A stretch of 64,000 nucleotides of DNA from an uncultured SAR116 cluster alpha proteobacterium (GCA_902618025.1 CACMYY010000002.1:81153-145152), one strand, 5' to 3'. Shown: positions 17,378-26,150, numbered from the stretch's first letter. Program-made: numbers and translations. Notes: generated by a model from the letters alone, not told the origin.

Positions 17378-18070
17378 TTATTCGAAAAAATATTTATAAC
17401 AAGTTTTCATAAAAGATTTAAGTCTTTTACCTTTAAAATGAACTATTTTGGCTTGCTTACTTATTTGATTATTTAAAGGCAAACAGGCATATTCAGTTTC
17501 TTTTACAAAAGAAAGTTTAGTTGGATTTTCTAATGCAAATTTTTTTAAAATTATTTGATCTCCATACCAAAGTTTATATTTTTGTTCTAAATTATTATAC
17601 ATTTTGTTCATAATAACTAAACTTTCAGGGTTGCTAACGCCAATAAAACAACCTAAATACGGCCATGCCTCACCTATCGATTTACCCTCATATTCTGTCA
17701 TATTCATATTATTAAAATCAATGTTAACAGGCAGGTGTGAATTCAATTCTCTTTTACATAAAATTAAATCTGAATTTTCAAATAAATTATTTAGTTTTAT
17801 TTCCTTCAAAACGAGCATGTCAGTATCTAAAAAAATTGAAAATCTACCTTGATTTAGTGTAGTTTGCGAATATGCTTCCATTCTAAATTTCATTATTGAA
17901 TTTTGATTTCCGTCAAACCTATAACAATCGTCAGTAATTTTAATCTGATTAGTCTTCTTATCAGTTAATTGAAAAATTCTACTATCTTTATTTGTTTTCC
18001 TTATTGAGTTAATCATCATGTATGCTAAATCAGTTTCGTCGCCAATGTGAAAAAAATAAAAATCAATCAT
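17378..18070 (-). CDS. Small GT-A-like glycosyltransferase
   Basis: 230 residues. It starts IDFYFFHIGDETDLAYMMINS, and the DTD motif at residues 82-84 (FSIFLDTDMLVLKE) is a metal/nucleotide-sugar binding DxD. WPYLGCFIGVSNPES and KLWYGDQIILKKF follow, typical of the GT8-like small glycosyltransferases in polysaccharide loci. The C-terminal IVHFKGKRLKSF holds a His likely to coordinate the second metal position. It is alone on the minus strand at the right border of the glycan island. Acceptor and donor are unknown. Confidence 0.65.
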   Translation of the reverse strand: MIDFYFFHIGDETDLAYMMINSIRKTNKDSRIFQLTDKKTNQIKITDDCYRFDGNQNSIMKFRMEAYSQTTLNQGRFSIFLDTDMLVLKEIKLNNLFENSDLILCKRELNSHLPVNIDFNNMNMTEYEGKSIGEAWPYLGCFIGVSNPESLVIMNKMYNNLEQKYKLWYGDQIILKKFALENPTKLSFVKETEYACLPLNNQISKQAKIVHFKGKRLKSFMKTCYKYFFE

Positions 18071-18344
18071 ATCAATTTCCTAATAACTTAAAGATATAAA
18101 TTTTGAATAATTTTATAAATAGCATATTAGACCCAACTAGAATAAAAAAGAAAAAAAGAATTATTACAGTTTCATAAGAATAATGTGATAAAGCTTTTCA
18201 CTTCTATTCATTAGTATTGAATTAAAATATGTATCTTTCCGATAATTATTGCAGTTTTAAATAGGTGCTGTATATATTTAAAATTTTGTATAAATACGAA
18301 GTTTTGTCTGAAGTTTTTCTCAGACTTGACTTAGGGAGATTTCA
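18071..18344. other. Divergent intergenic region before xthA
   Basis: These 274 bases separate the glycan island from the housekeeping core. I see no ORF. The left part is A/T-rich and without structure. The only notable element is the inverted repeat at 18306-18325, listed separately, next to the xthA ribosome binding site (AGGGAG at about 18333-18338). Confidence 0.4.
18306..18325 (+). promoter_or_regulatory. Inverted repeat in the xthA leader
   Basis: GTCTGA at 18306-18311 is perfectly complementary to TCAGAC at 18320-18325 across an 8-base loop (AGTTTTTC). It ends 19 bases before the xthA ATG, so it would be in the leader RNA or overlap the promoter. It may be an operator or an mRNA hairpin; no U-run follows, so a terminator is less likely. 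Confidence 0.3.
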
Positions 18345-19130
18345 ATGCGTATAGCAACTTGGAACATTAATTCTGTAAGACTCAGAATTCCTCATGTTTT
18401 ACGTTTTCTAAGTGAACAGAATATAGATGTTATGTGCCTACAGGAAACTAAAACACCGAACGAATTTTTTCCAAGTGAAGAGCTTGAAAAAATTGGGTAT
18501 GTTAATCAATATTTTAGAGGTGAAAAGTCCTACAATGGAGTTGCTGTTATATCAAAATTTGAATTTACAGACACTGGATATCTAAATTGGTGTAACAAAG
18601 ATGATACTCGTCACATTTATGTAAAATTAAATAATTATATTGAACTTCATAATTTCTATGTACCTGCAGGTGGAGATGAACCTGACATTTCAATAAATCC
18701 TAAGTTCGAGCATAAAATTTCATTCATTAATGAAATGAAAAATTATTTTTTATCAGAGCCAAAAACAAATAAAATTTTAGTTGGTGATTTGAATATTGCT
18801 CCATTAGAACATGATGTCTGGTCACATAAACAATTACTTAATGTGGTATCACATACGCCAATAGAAACAGAAACTTTACTGGACATAATCCAGACCGGTG
18901 ATTGGGTAGACATAATGAGGGAATTTGTTCCTCATAACGAAAAACTTTATTCTTGGTGGTCCTATCGAAATAGAAATTGGGAGATTTCAAATAGAGGCAG
19001 AAGACTTGATCACTTTTGGACATCAAAAAATTTATTTTCATTAGTAAAATCAGGTGCTATTTATAAGGACAGCAGGTCCTGGGAAAAACCATCTGACCAT
19101 GTGCCGATTATAGTTGATATTGATATTTAA
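18345..19130 (+). CDS. xthA: Exodeoxyribonuclease III
   Basis: 261 residues of the endonuclease/exonuclease/phosphatase fold. Motifs in order: TWNINSVR (metal/substrate Asn), CLQETK (metal-binding Glu), GDLNIAPLEHDVW (catalytic Asp-Leu-Asn), RRLDHFWTS (Asp-His region) and SDHVPIIVDI (catalytic His) at the C terminus. It cleaves DNA 5' to abasic sites and degrades 3' ends in base-excision repair. Start chosen at ATG 18345 with AGGGAG upstream. dapF follows after eight bases, a usual alphaproteobacterial neighbourhood. Confidence 0.93.
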   Translation: MRIATWNINSVRLRIPHVLRFLSEQNIDVMCLQETKTPNEFFPSEELEKIGYVNQYFRGEKSYNGVAVISKFEFTDTGYLNWCNKDDTRHIYVKLNNYIELHNFYVPAGGDEPDISINPKFEHKISFINEMKNYFLSEPKTNKILVGDLNIAPLEHDVWSHKQLLNVVSHTPIETETLLDIIQTGDWVDIMREFVPHNEKLYSWWSYRNRNWEISNRGRRLDHFWTSKNLFSLVKSGAIYKDSRSWEKPSDHVPIIVDIDI

Positions 19131-19138
19131 GAATAAAA

Positions 19139-19963
19139 TTGAAGGCTAGGACTTTGAAAATTCCATTTGTAAAAATGCATGGTTTAGGAAATGATTTTAT
19201 TATTTTTGATAATATAAAGAATCCTATCATTTATGACTCAAAATTTATTAATAAAATAAGTAATAGACGCATAGGAATTGGATGTGATCAAGTCTTGATA
19301 ATTGAAAATACAATTACTCCTGAAAATTTCAAAATTAGAATATATAATTCTGACGGCTCTGAAACTGGAGCTTGTGGAAATGGTACAAGATGTGTGGCTG
19401 ATTATTTAATGAAAAAGAATGACCTAAAATCTTTAACTATTAAAAGCGTTAGTGATGATCTATATTGCTCTAAAACTAACAATTTAGTTACTGTAAATAT
19501 GGGTGTACCAAAATTTAGCTGGAATGAAATACCATTATCAAAGGATCAAAATACAAAAAATGTCAAATTAGATGAGTTTGAAGCTTTCTGTTTATCAATA
19601 GGAAATCCACATGCAGTTATATTTATAAATAACCTAGAAGATCTTGAGAATTTAAATATAAACTCCATTGGTCCAAGGTTAGAGAAACATTCTATTTTCC
19701 CTGAATTTGCAAATATTGAATTTGTATCTGTCTTAGAGGATAAATCTCTAAGAATGAGAGTTTGGGAAAGAGGAGCAGGCATGACCTCAGCATGTGGATC
19801 TGGAGCGTGTGCAACATTAGTAGCAGCTTCTTCATTAGACAAAAGCGCTAAGGAAAATAAAATTGTTTTAGACGGTGGGGATTTATTTATTAAGTGGCTT
19901 GATAATGGATCAGTAACTCTTTCTGGAGATACTGAAAGAGTGTTTGAAGGATTTATAGGTTAA
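19139..19963 (+). CDS. dapF: Diaminopimelate epimerase
   Basis: 274 residues from a TTG start at 19139. VKMHGLGNDF is the standard N-terminal motif. The two catalytic cysteines are visible: Cys 79 in TGACGNGTRC and Cys 219 in TSACGSGACAT. It converts LL-diaminopimelate to the meso form for lysine and peptidoglycan. A downstream in-frame ATG (KMHG) would remove the first strand, so the TTG is preferred. It lies between xthA and mtaB with very short gaps and is probably part of the same operon. Confidence 0.93.
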   Translation: MKARTLKIPFVKMHGLGNDFIIFDNIKNPIIYDSKFINKISNRRIGIGCDQVLIIENTITPENFKIRIYNSDGSETGACGNGTRCVADYLMKKNDLKSLTIKSVSDDLYCSKTNNLVTVNMGVPKFSWNEIPLSKDQNTKNVKLDEFEAFCLSIGNPHAVIFINNLEDLENLNINSIGPRLEKHSIFPEFANIEFVSVLEDKSLRMRVWERGAGMTSACGSGACATLVAASSLDKSAKENKIVLDGGDLFIKWLDNGSVTLSGDTERVFEGFIG

Positions 19964-19966
19964 TAA

Positions 19967-21259
19967 ATGAAAATTACTTCAAAAATTAAAAACTCTTTAC
20001 CTGATATCAAGACTTTTGGATGTAGGCTAAATATATGGGAAAGTCAGGTTATTAGTGACATAGCTAGTAAGAATGGTCAAAGCGATTTAATAATTTTCAA
20101 TACATGCGCTGTAACTAGTGAAGCCGAACGTCAAGCAAGACAAGCTATTAGGTCGTCAAAAAAAAACAGACCAGATGCTAAAATATTGGTTACAGGTTGT
20201 GCTGCTCAAGTAGACCCTCAAAAATGGAATTCAATGCCGGAAGTAGATTTTGTTATAGGTAACAGAGAAAAGCTTGATGAATATTTTTGGAAGAAATTTG
20301 TATCAGAAGATAGCTTGCATCAAAATCAAAATGTATTTGTTCAAGATATTATGGAAGTTAAAAGTACATCTGGGCATCTTATTGAATCATTCAACAAACA
20401 CACACGTGGTTTCGTTCAAGTTCAAAATGGTTGTGACCATAGGTGCACATTTTGTATTATTCCATTTGGAAGAGGTCCGAGTCGATCAGTATCGACTCAA
20501 AATGTGATTAATTCTATTAACTCTTTGTTAAAAAATGGTGTCAAAGAAATAGTTCTTACTGGTGTAGACTTAACATCTTGGGGTATTGATATTTTTGGGA
20601 AGCCAAGTTTGGGATTGTTAGTTAAAAAGATTTTAAAAAACATACCAAATTTGGATAGATTAAGATTGTCTTCCATTGATCCAGCTGAAGTTGATTTTGA
20701 CTTGATGGATGCATTTGAGCATGAAGAAAGACTAATGCCTCATATTCATTTATCTATTCAACATGGTGATGATATTATTTTGAAAAGAATGAAAAGAAGA
20801 CATCTTTATAGAGACGTAATTAATTTTGTAAAAGAAGCAAAAAGACGAAGAAATGATATTGTGTTCGGAGGTGATTTTATAGCTGGCTTCCCCACTGAAG
20901 ACGAAAAAGCTCACCAAAAGAGTATGCAACTTATTACAGAAGCTAACATTACATATATTCATGTTTTTCCATACTCTAACAGAAAAAATACTCCAGCATC
21001 AAATATGCCACAAGTACAAAAAAAAATTATTCAAAAAAGAGCTAAAGAACTTAGAGATTTAGCTGAAAAACAACATAATAAGTTTTTAGCCAGTCAGATT
21101 GGAACCACTCAAAAAGTTTTAGTAGAAAATAATTCAGTTGGTCATTCTACAAATTTTTCAAAAATAAAATTAAAAGAAAATGTTGAGTCTAGTACAATTA
21201 TTTCTACAAAAATTTTAGAAATTAATTCTGATGGGTTGCTAGGAACTATTCGAAATTGA
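19967..21259 (+). CDS. mtaB: tRNA t6A methylthiotransferase MtaB
   Basis: 430 residues of the MiaB/MtaB radical-SAM methylthiotransferase family. The N-terminal UPF0004 domain carries three cluster cysteines (in TFGCRLN, NTCAVTSEAERQ and TGCAAQ). The radical-SAM triad is CDHRCTFC with Cys 156, 160 and 163. The FGCRLN and AERQARQ wording is MtaB-like rather than MiaB-like. It adds a methylthio group to t6A37 of ANN-decoding tRNAs. The C-terminal TRAM-like domain is short and divergent. It begins three bases after dapF and precedes ftsY by 26 bases. Confidence 0.88.
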   Translation: MKITSKIKNSLPDIKTFGCRLNIWESQVISDIASKNGQSDLIIFNTCAVTSEAERQARQAIRSSKKNRPDAKILVTGCAAQVDPQKWNSMPEVDFVIGNREKLDEYFWKKFVSEDSLHQNQNVFVQDIMEVKSTSGHLIESFNKHTRGFVQVQNGCDHRCTFCIIPFGRGPSRSVSTQNVINSINSLLKNGVKEIVLTGVDLTSWGIDIFGKPSLGLLVKKILKNIPNLDRLRLSSIDPAEVDFDLMDAFEHEERLMPHIHLSIQHGDDIILKRMKRRHLYRDVINFVKEAKRRRNDIVFGGDFIAGFPTEDEKAHQKSMQLITEANITYIHVFPYSNRKNTPASNMPQVQKKIIQKRAKELRDLAEKQHNKFLASQIGTTQKVLVENNSVGHSTNFSKIKLKENVESSTIISTKILEINSDGLLGTIRN

Positions 21260-21285
21260 AATAGATTAAAAAAGAGTCAAATTTA

Positions 21286-22218
21286 ATGGCATTAAATTGG
21301 TTTAAAAAATTAAAGACTGGATTAAGCAAATCTGCATCTAAGGTGGAAGGTGCGATTGCCTCTATAACTGGAAAAAAAACAATTGATCAAGAAACACTTT
21401 ATGATATTGAAGATCAGTTAATACTAGCTGATCTTGGTGTAGAAGTTTCTGGTAGAATAGCAAAAAAGATTAAAGATCAGAAATTCGAATTAAATAAAAA
21501 TAAAGAAATAGAAAAGATACAAATCGCAAAAACTTTGGCTGAAGAAATTGAACAAATTCTACTACCTCGTGAACAAAATCTTTATGAAAAAGTTAACTCT
21601 AAACCACACGTTTTGCTTTTAGCAGGTGTTAATGGTTCTGGAAAAACAACTACTGCTGCTAAAATAGCAGAAAAATTTAGACTTGAGAAAAAATCAGTTG
21701 TTTTAGCCGCATCTGACACCTTTAGAGCAGCTGCCGTGGAACAGTTAAAGACTTGGGGAAAAAGAGTCGGTGCTCGAGTTGTCTCTGGAGAAGAAGGAGG
21801 AGACTCAGCTGCAGTAGCTTTTCGAGCTTTTGAATTAGCAAAAAAAGAAGATATTGATATTGTTATTATCGACACAGCTGGAAGATTACAAAATAAAAAA
21901 GATTTAATGGAAGAACTGACAAAAACCTGTCGAGTTGTATCAAAATTGGATCACGACGCTCCACATCAAAAAGTTGTAGTTTTAGATGGTACTGTTGGAC
22001 AGAATGCACATTCTCAATTAAAAAGCTTCGATGAATCTATTGGTTTAACAGGTATGATAATTACAAAGTTAGATGGAAGTGCAAAAGGTGGAGTTGTGGT
22101 ATCTTTAGCTGAAAAGTTTGAAATTCCTATTCATGCAGTTGGTGTTGGTGAAGGATTAGATGATCTACAAATTTTTGAAGCTTCATCATTTTCAAAGGCT
22201 TTAGCTGGTTTGGATTAG
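21286..22218 (+). CDS. ftsY: Signal recognition particle receptor FtsY
   Basis: 310 residues, consisting of the NG domains with almost none of the acidic N-terminal A domain found in E. coli FtsY. The P-loop is GVNGSGKTTTAAK (Lys 120). AASDTFRAAAVEQL, DTAGRLQNKKDLMEEL and TKLDGSAKGGV are the G2-G4 and insertion motifs. It docks SRP-ribosome complexes at the cytoplasmic membrane. The other SRP GTPase, ffh, is the next gene after a 140-base gap that carries a strong hairpin. Confidence 0.95.
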   Translation: MALNWFKKLKTGLSKSASKVEGAIASITGKKTIDQETLYDIEDQLILADLGVEVSGRIAKKIKDQKFELNKNKEIEKIQIAKTLAEEIEQILLPREQNLYEKVNSKPHVLLLAGVNGSGKTTTAAKIAEKFRLEKKSVVLAASDTFRAAAVEQLKTWGKRVGARVVSGEEGGDSAAVAFRAFELAKKEDIDIVIIDTAGRLQNKKDLMEELTKTCRVVSKLDHDAPHQKVVVLDGTVGQNAHSQLKSFDESIGLTGMIITKLDGSAKGGVVVSLAEKFEIPIHAVGVGEGLDDLQIFEASSFSKALAGLD

Positions 22219-22295
22219 TTATTTCTTTCAGTTAGACTTGACTTGATTGATAAAATTCTATAGTGAAACGTTTATTTATTGTTAAAGATTGATAA

Positions 22296-22326
22296 ACGCG
22301 CGTCCTTGAGTTTCAAGCACGGGCGT
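22296..22326 (+). promoter_or_regulatory. Strong hairpin between ftsY and ffh (candidate structured RNA leader)
   Basis: Twelve base pairs with two symmetric mismatches and a three-base loop. The outer arm is ACGC (22296-22299) with GCGT (22323-22326), then a G-G mismatch. The middle arm is CGT with ACG, then a C-C mismatch. The inner arm is CTTGA with TCAAG around GTT. GC content is far above its surroundings. No U-run follows; the ffh ATG is 32 bases downstream, so it looks like a leader structure rather than a terminator. It lacks the conserved 4.5S RNA apical sequence. Comparative surveys may already list an ffh-associated motif; I could not verify that. Confidence 0.45.
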
Positions 22327-22358
22327 ACTTGTGGTTATAATAACTAGTAGGTTTTAAA

Positions 22359-23879
22359 ATGTTTGAAAACTTAACTAATAAACTTGGAAATGTTTTTAAA
22401 GGACTCACTAAAAGAGGAGCTCTCTCTGAAAGTGATGTTGAAAACGCACTTAAAGAGGTTCGAACAGCTCTACTAGAAGCTGACGTCGCTTTATCAGTCG
22501 TAAGAGAATTTATTGATAAAGTTAAAGTAAGGGCAGTTGGGGAAGAGGTTCTTAGATCAGTTACACCTGGTCAGCAAGTTATAAAAATTGTCAATGACGT
22601 TTTAATAGAAGTTCTTGGCTCGTCAGAATCAGAGCTATTAATAGACCACACTCCTCCTGCAGTCATATTGTTAGTTGGTCTTCAGGGTTCTGGTAAAACC
22701 ACAACTGCAGGTAAGTTGGCTTTTCATTTGAAATCAAAAAAAAGAAAGAAAGTAATGCTTGCATCGCTTGATATTTACAGGCCTGCAGCTAGAGAACAAC
22801 TTAGGATATTAGGTGAACAAGCAGAAGTTTTAGTACTTCCAGAAATTGATGGTGAAAGCCCAGAGAAAATAACAAAAAGAGCAATGGCTGCATCTAAAGT
22901 TCAGGCAATAGATGTATTGATACTTGATACAGCAGGTAGAACGACACTTGATACAGCCATGATGTCTGAGGCAAAAGAGGTTTTTAAATTATCTAAACCA
23001 TCCGAAACTTTATTAGTTGCTGACGCAATGACAGGTCAGGATGCGGTCCAGACAGCAAAAGCTTTTTCAGAGCTAATAAAAATATCAGGAGTTGTTTTAA
23101 CTCGGTCTGATGGTGACGCAAGAGGTGGTGCAGCACTATCAATGAGATCAGTAACTGGGTGCCCTATCAAATTTGTTGGTGTTTCTGAAAAACTAGACGG
23201 ATTAGAACCATTTTATCCTGATAGAGCGGCTGGTAGAATTTTAGATATGGGTGATGTTGTCTCACTTGTAGAAAAAGCTGCAGAGACTATCGCAGAAGAA
23301 GATGCTGCCCAAATGATGAAAAGAATGTCACAGGGCAGTTTTGATATGAATGATATGTTAAAACAAATTGAACAGTTAAAAAAAATGGGAGGTTTAGGTG
23401 GAATAATGTCCATGCTTCCAGGTATTGGTAAGCTCCAGAAACAAATGGCTGCTAACAATTTTAACGATAAAGCAATTTCAAAACAAGAAGCTATAATTTA
23501 TTCTATGACAAAAAAAGAAAGAGTAAATGTTTCTCTTTTAAATGCTTCTCGTAGAAAAAGAATTGCTTCAGGATCAGGAACAGCTGTCTCTGATGTAAAT
23601 AGACTTGTGAAACAACAACAAGACATGGCTCGTATGATGAAAAAAATGGGTAAAATGGGTGGTCTTGGTGGATTAAAAAATATGATGTCTTCACTTGGAG
23701 GTGCAAGTCCAAATCCTGGATTAGGGGATGGTCAAAATTCAGTTATGGATGCCAATAAAATGGCAGAATTACAAAAAATGATGGGCGGTAATATGCCTAA
23801 TCTAGGTAACATGGCAAATCGTTTTGGAGGCATGGGTTTGCCAGGGTTAGGTGGAAAACCATCTAAAAAAAGAAGATAA
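22359..23879 (+). CDS. ffh: Signal recognition particle protein Ffh
   Basis: 506 residues. The N domain is followed by the G domain with P-loop GLQGSGKTTTAGKL (Lys 113), SLDIYRPAAREQL, DTAGRTTLD and TRSDGDARGGA. From about 300 comes the Met-rich M domain that binds signal peptides and SRP RNA (KMGGLGGIMSMLPGIGKLQ and RRKRIASGSG for RNA). The last 60 or so residues are a Met/Gly/Asn-rich tail. It targets membrane and secreted proteins co-translationally together with FtsY. The SRP RNA gene itself is not in this window. Confidence 0.96.
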   Translation: MFENLTNKLGNVFKGLTKRGALSESDVENALKEVRTALLEADVALSVVREFIDKVKVRAVGEEVLRSVTPGQQVIKIVNDVLIEVLGSSESELLIDHTPPAVILLVGLQGSGKTTTAGKLAFHLKSKKRKKVMLASLDIYRPAAREQLRILGEQAEVLVLPEIDGESPEKITKRAMAASKVQAIDVLILDTAGRTTLDTAMMSEAKEVFKLSKPSETLLVADAMTGQDAVQTAKAFSELIKISGVVLTRSDGDARGGAALSMRSVTGCPIKFVGVSEKLDGLEPFYPDRAAGRILDMGDVVSLVEKAAETIAEEDAAQMMKRMSQGSFDMNDMLKQIEQLKKMGGLGGIMSMLPGIGKLQKQMAANNFNDKAISKQEAIIYSMTKKERVNVSLLNASRRKRIASGSGTAVSDVNRLVKQQQDMARMMKKMGKMGGLGGLKNMMSSLGGASPNPGLGDGQNSVMDANKMAELQKMMGGNMPNLGNMANRFGGMGLPGLGGKPSKKRR

Positions 23880-23914
23880 ATTTATAAACAATAACTTAAT
23901 TTTAAGGAAAAAAA

Positions 23915-24448
23915 ATGGCGTTAAAAATAAGACTGTCTAGAGGTGGAGCAAAGAAGAGACCTTTTTACAAAATCGTAGTTGCAGAAGCATTGTCACCAAG
24001 AGATGGAAAGTTTATTGAAAGATTAGGCTCATATAATCCAATGGTAGCTAAAGATCATGCTGAAAGATTAGTTCTTGACGTTGAAAGAGCAAAATACTGG
24101 TTATCAAAAGGCGCTCAGCCAACACTAAGAGTTGCAAAAATGCTCTCATCAGATGGTTTAGTAAAAGCACCAGTGATTAGGGATCAACCAATTAAAAGTG
24201 CTCCAGGTAAGAAAAGGCAAGAAAGAGAAGCAGAAGCTACAGAAAAGTCAGCAGCTTCAGCACAGGAAGCGGCCAAAGAAGAGGCCCCTGTAGAAGAGGC
24301 TCCAGCAGAAGAAGCAGTCAAAGAAGAGGCTCTAGCAGAGGAAGAAGCCAAAGAAGAGGCCCCAGCAGAAGAAGCAGCCAAAGAAAAGACACCTGTGGTA
24401 GAAGCTCCAGAAGAGAAGGCAGCTAAAGAAAAAGATAAAAAAGAATAG
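23915..24448 (+). CDS. rpsP: 30S ribosomal protein S16 with long acidic tail
   Basis: 177 residues, about twice the length of E. coli S16. Residues 1-90 are canonical S16 ([20 protein letters not shown], then RLGSYNPM and a [11 protein letters not shown] helix). From about 100 a repetitive Ala/Glu/Lys/Pro tail follows, made of variants of (A)KEEAPAEEA. It sits in the normal rpsP-rimM-trmD-rplS order 35 bases after ffh. Extended S16 tails are known in other alphaproteobacteria. The tail is probably unstructured on the ribosome surface. A purine-rich AAGGAAAAAA precedes the ATG. Confidence 0.95.
   Translation: MALKIRLSRGGAKKRPFYKIVVAEALSPRDGKFIERLGSYNPMVAKDHAERLVLDVERAKYWLSKGAQPTLRVAKMLSSDGLVKAPVIRDQPIKSAPGKKRQEREAEATEKSAASAQEAAKEEAPVEEAPAEEAVKEEALAEEEAKEEAPAEEAAKEKTPVVEAPEEKAAKEKDKKE
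24267..24436 (+). repeat. Imperfect tandem repeats in the rpsP tail
   Basis: The DNA encoding the S16 tail is built from degenerate units of about 15-36 bases of the form GCCAAAGAAGAGGCCCC, followed by GCAGAAGAAGCAG variants. They are in frame, contiguous and unequal in length, as expected for slippage-prone coding repeats. This is not a CRISPR: units are not separated by unique spacers. Confidence 0.7.
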
Positions 24449-24455
24449 AATAAGT

Positions 24456-24965
24456 TTGTCTAAAAAAAATTTAATTGAAATAGGATGCTTTGTTGGTGTC
24501 CATGGTATTAAAGGAGAAGTTAAACTTAAAAGCTTTACAGAAATTCCAGAAAATATTTTTTCTTTCAATGAAATTTTTACAGAGAGTTCTGAAAATCCAA
24601 TTAAATTAAAGTTAATTAAACAATTAAAACAAATATTTGTTTGCAAAATTGAAAACGTCGAAACAAGAACGGATGCTGAAAATTTTAAAGGATTAAAGTT
24701 ATTTATATCCAGAAAAAGTTTACCGAAACTTAGAGATAGGGAGTTTTACCATTCTGACTTGTTGAACTTTGCAGTTTATAATTTAAATAAAGATAGCTTT
24801 GGCAAAGTCATATCTTTCGAGGATTTTGGAGCAGGGTTGTTGGTTGAGGTAAAAAAAAATAATAAGACTTTTTATTTGCCAATGGGAAAAAAGTTTCTAA
24901 AAAAAATTAATTATAATGATAAACAAATAATTTTAGATCTTGAGAAAGATTTAATTGAAAACTAA
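24456..24965 (+). CDS. rimM: Ribosome maturation factor RimM
   Basis: 169 residues from a TTG start at 24456. The N-terminal barrel opens with IEIGCFVGVHGIKGEVKLKSF, the family signature. The second PRC-barrel domain has EFYHSDLLNFAVYN and later VIDLEKD-like ending (IILDLEKDLIEN). It assists late assembly of the 30S head and binds S19. Position between rpsP and trmD confirms identity. No ATG fits without deleting the first strand, so TTG is the most likely start. Confidence 0.9.
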   Translation: MSKKNLIEIGCFVGVHGIKGEVKLKSFTEIPENIFSFNEIFTESSENPIKLKLIKQLKQIFVCKIENVETRTDAENFKGLKLFISRKSLPKLRDREFYHSDLLNFAVYNLNKDSFGKVISFEDFGAGLLVEVKKNNKTFYLPMGKKFLKKINYNDKQIILDLEKDLIEN

Positions 24966-24979
24966 AAAGGAGATTTTTT

Positions 24980-25666
24980 GTGTGGAATGCAACTGTTTTG
25001 TCATTATTCCCAGAAATGTTTCCTGGTACTCTAGAATTTTCAATAGCGGGTAAAGCTCTTAGAAAAAATTTGTGGTCTTTAAAAACTGTTAATATTAGAC
25101 AATTTTCAAATAACAAAAACGGTAAAGTAGATGAAGTTCCATTTGGTGGTGGACCAGGAATGGTTATAAATCCTGAAGTTTTAGACAAAGCTCTTAAATC
25201 TATTGCTAAAGCTGTAGGTCGTAGAATTTACCTTTCACCAAGAGGAAAAAAATTTGATCAAGAATTCGCAAAAAAATTATCACAAGAAAAAGGGGCTGTT
25301 TTTATATGTGGGAGATATGAGGGTGTTGATGAAAGGTTTCTAATTCATAATGAAATTGAAGAAGTAAGTGTTGGAGACTTTGTTTTATCTGGTGGAGAAA
25401 TTGGTGCTCAATTAATTATTGATGCTACTATAAGACTCATTCCTGAAGTGATTGGTAATGCCGAGGGATTGGTAGATGAAAGTTTTGAAAGACATTTGTT
25501 AGAATATCCATTATATACTCAGCCAAGAGTGTGGAACAATATGGAGGTACCAGAGGTGTTATTATCTGGAAATCATAAAAAAATCCGAATGTGGAAGTTA
25601 AAGATGTCTGAAAAGCTTACCAAATTCAGAAGACCAGATTTATGGTCAAAATATATTAAATCTTAA
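24980..25666 (+). CDS. trmD: tRNA (guanine37-N1)-methyltransferase TrmD
   Basis: 228 residues from GTG at 24980, preceded by AAAGGAG. Motifs: WNATVLSLFPEMFPG at the start, DEVPFGGGPGMV, then the trefoil-knot SAM site LSPRGKKF, CGRYEGVDERF and SVGDFVLSGGE. TrmD methylates G37 of tRNAs to prevent frameshifting and is essential. The C-terminal domain (RKIRMWKLKMSEKLTKFRRPDL) is complete, so the length is normal. Encoded between rimM and rplS as in most bacteria. Confidence 0.95.
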   Translation: MWNATVLSLFPEMFPGTLEFSIAGKALRKNLWSLKTVNIRQFSNNKNGKVDEVPFGGGPGMVINPEVLDKALKSIAKAVGRRIYLSPRGKKFDQEFAKKLSQEKGAVFICGRYEGVDERFLIHNEIEEVSVGDFVLSGGEIGAQLIIDATIRLIPEVIGNAEGLVDESFERHLLEYPLYTQPRVWNNMEVPEVLLSGNHKKIRMWKLKMSEKLTKFRRPDLWSKYIKS

Positions 25667-25704
25667 CTAGAAAAATATTTATTTATTTGCTATGAGTATT
25701 TCAC

Positions 25705-25711
25705 GGAAGGG
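25705..25711 (+). promoter_or_regulatory. Ribosome binding site deciding the rplS start
   Basis: GGAAGGG lies seven bases upstream of ATG 25719. An earlier in-frame ATG at 25692 would add nine residues (MSISRKGRQ) but has no Shine-Dalgarno sequence, so the downstream start is preferred. Confidence 0.55.
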
Positions 25712-25718
25712 TAGACAG

Positions 25719-26150
25719 ATGAATGTTATTGATAAAATCCAAAAAGATCAGATGGACAAGATCATTGCTGAAAGATCCATACCTGAATTTAGCGCAGGTG
25801 ATACGATAAAAGTTGATGTAAAAATTGTCGAAGGCGATAAAGAAAGAATTCAAGCATTTGAGGGATTATGTATTGCTCGAAGTGGGGGTGGGCTTAACGA
25901 AAGTTTTACAGTTAGAAAAATCTCATATGGCGAAGGTGTTGAAAGAATTTTTCCAATATTTTCTCCTAAAATTGCTGGAATTACTGTTCTAAAAAAAGGT
26001 AAAGTAAGAAGAGCTAAGCTATATTATCTGAGAGACAGAAGAGGAAAATCAGCACGTATCGTTGAAAAAATCCAGATTTCTAAAAAAGATACTAAAACTC
26101 AAGTTGATCAACCCATCTCCAAAGAAGTTGTTGAAGATACAACTTCATAA
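25719..26150 (+). CDS. rplS: 50S ribosomal protein L19
   Basis: 143 residues from ATG 25719, the start matching the normal L19 beginning ([11 protein letters not shown]) and placed after GGAAGGG. Family motifs: [51 protein letters not shown] and [18 protein letters not shown]. It sits at the 30S-50S interface. The C-terminal 25 residues beyond KIQISKK are a short Thr/Glu/Asp-rich extension. It is the last gene of the ffh-rpsP-rimM-trmD-rplS string; leuC follows after 48 bases. Confidence 0.95.
   Translation: MNVIDKIQKDQMDKIIAERSIPEFSAGDTIKVDVKIVEGDKERIQAFEGLCIARSGGGLNESFTVRKISYGEGVERIFPIFSPKIAGITVLKKGKVRRAKLYYLRDRRGKSARIVEKIQISKKDTKTQVDQPISKEVVEDTTS

Noticed and set aside
22219..22358. ftsY-ffh gap considered as the SRP (4.5S) RNA gene
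   Set aside because: Too short and lacks the conserved GGAAG/AGCAG apical elements.
24267..24436. Tandem repeats considered as a CRISPR or minisatellite locus
   Set aside because: In-frame coding repeats in the S16 tail, without spacers.
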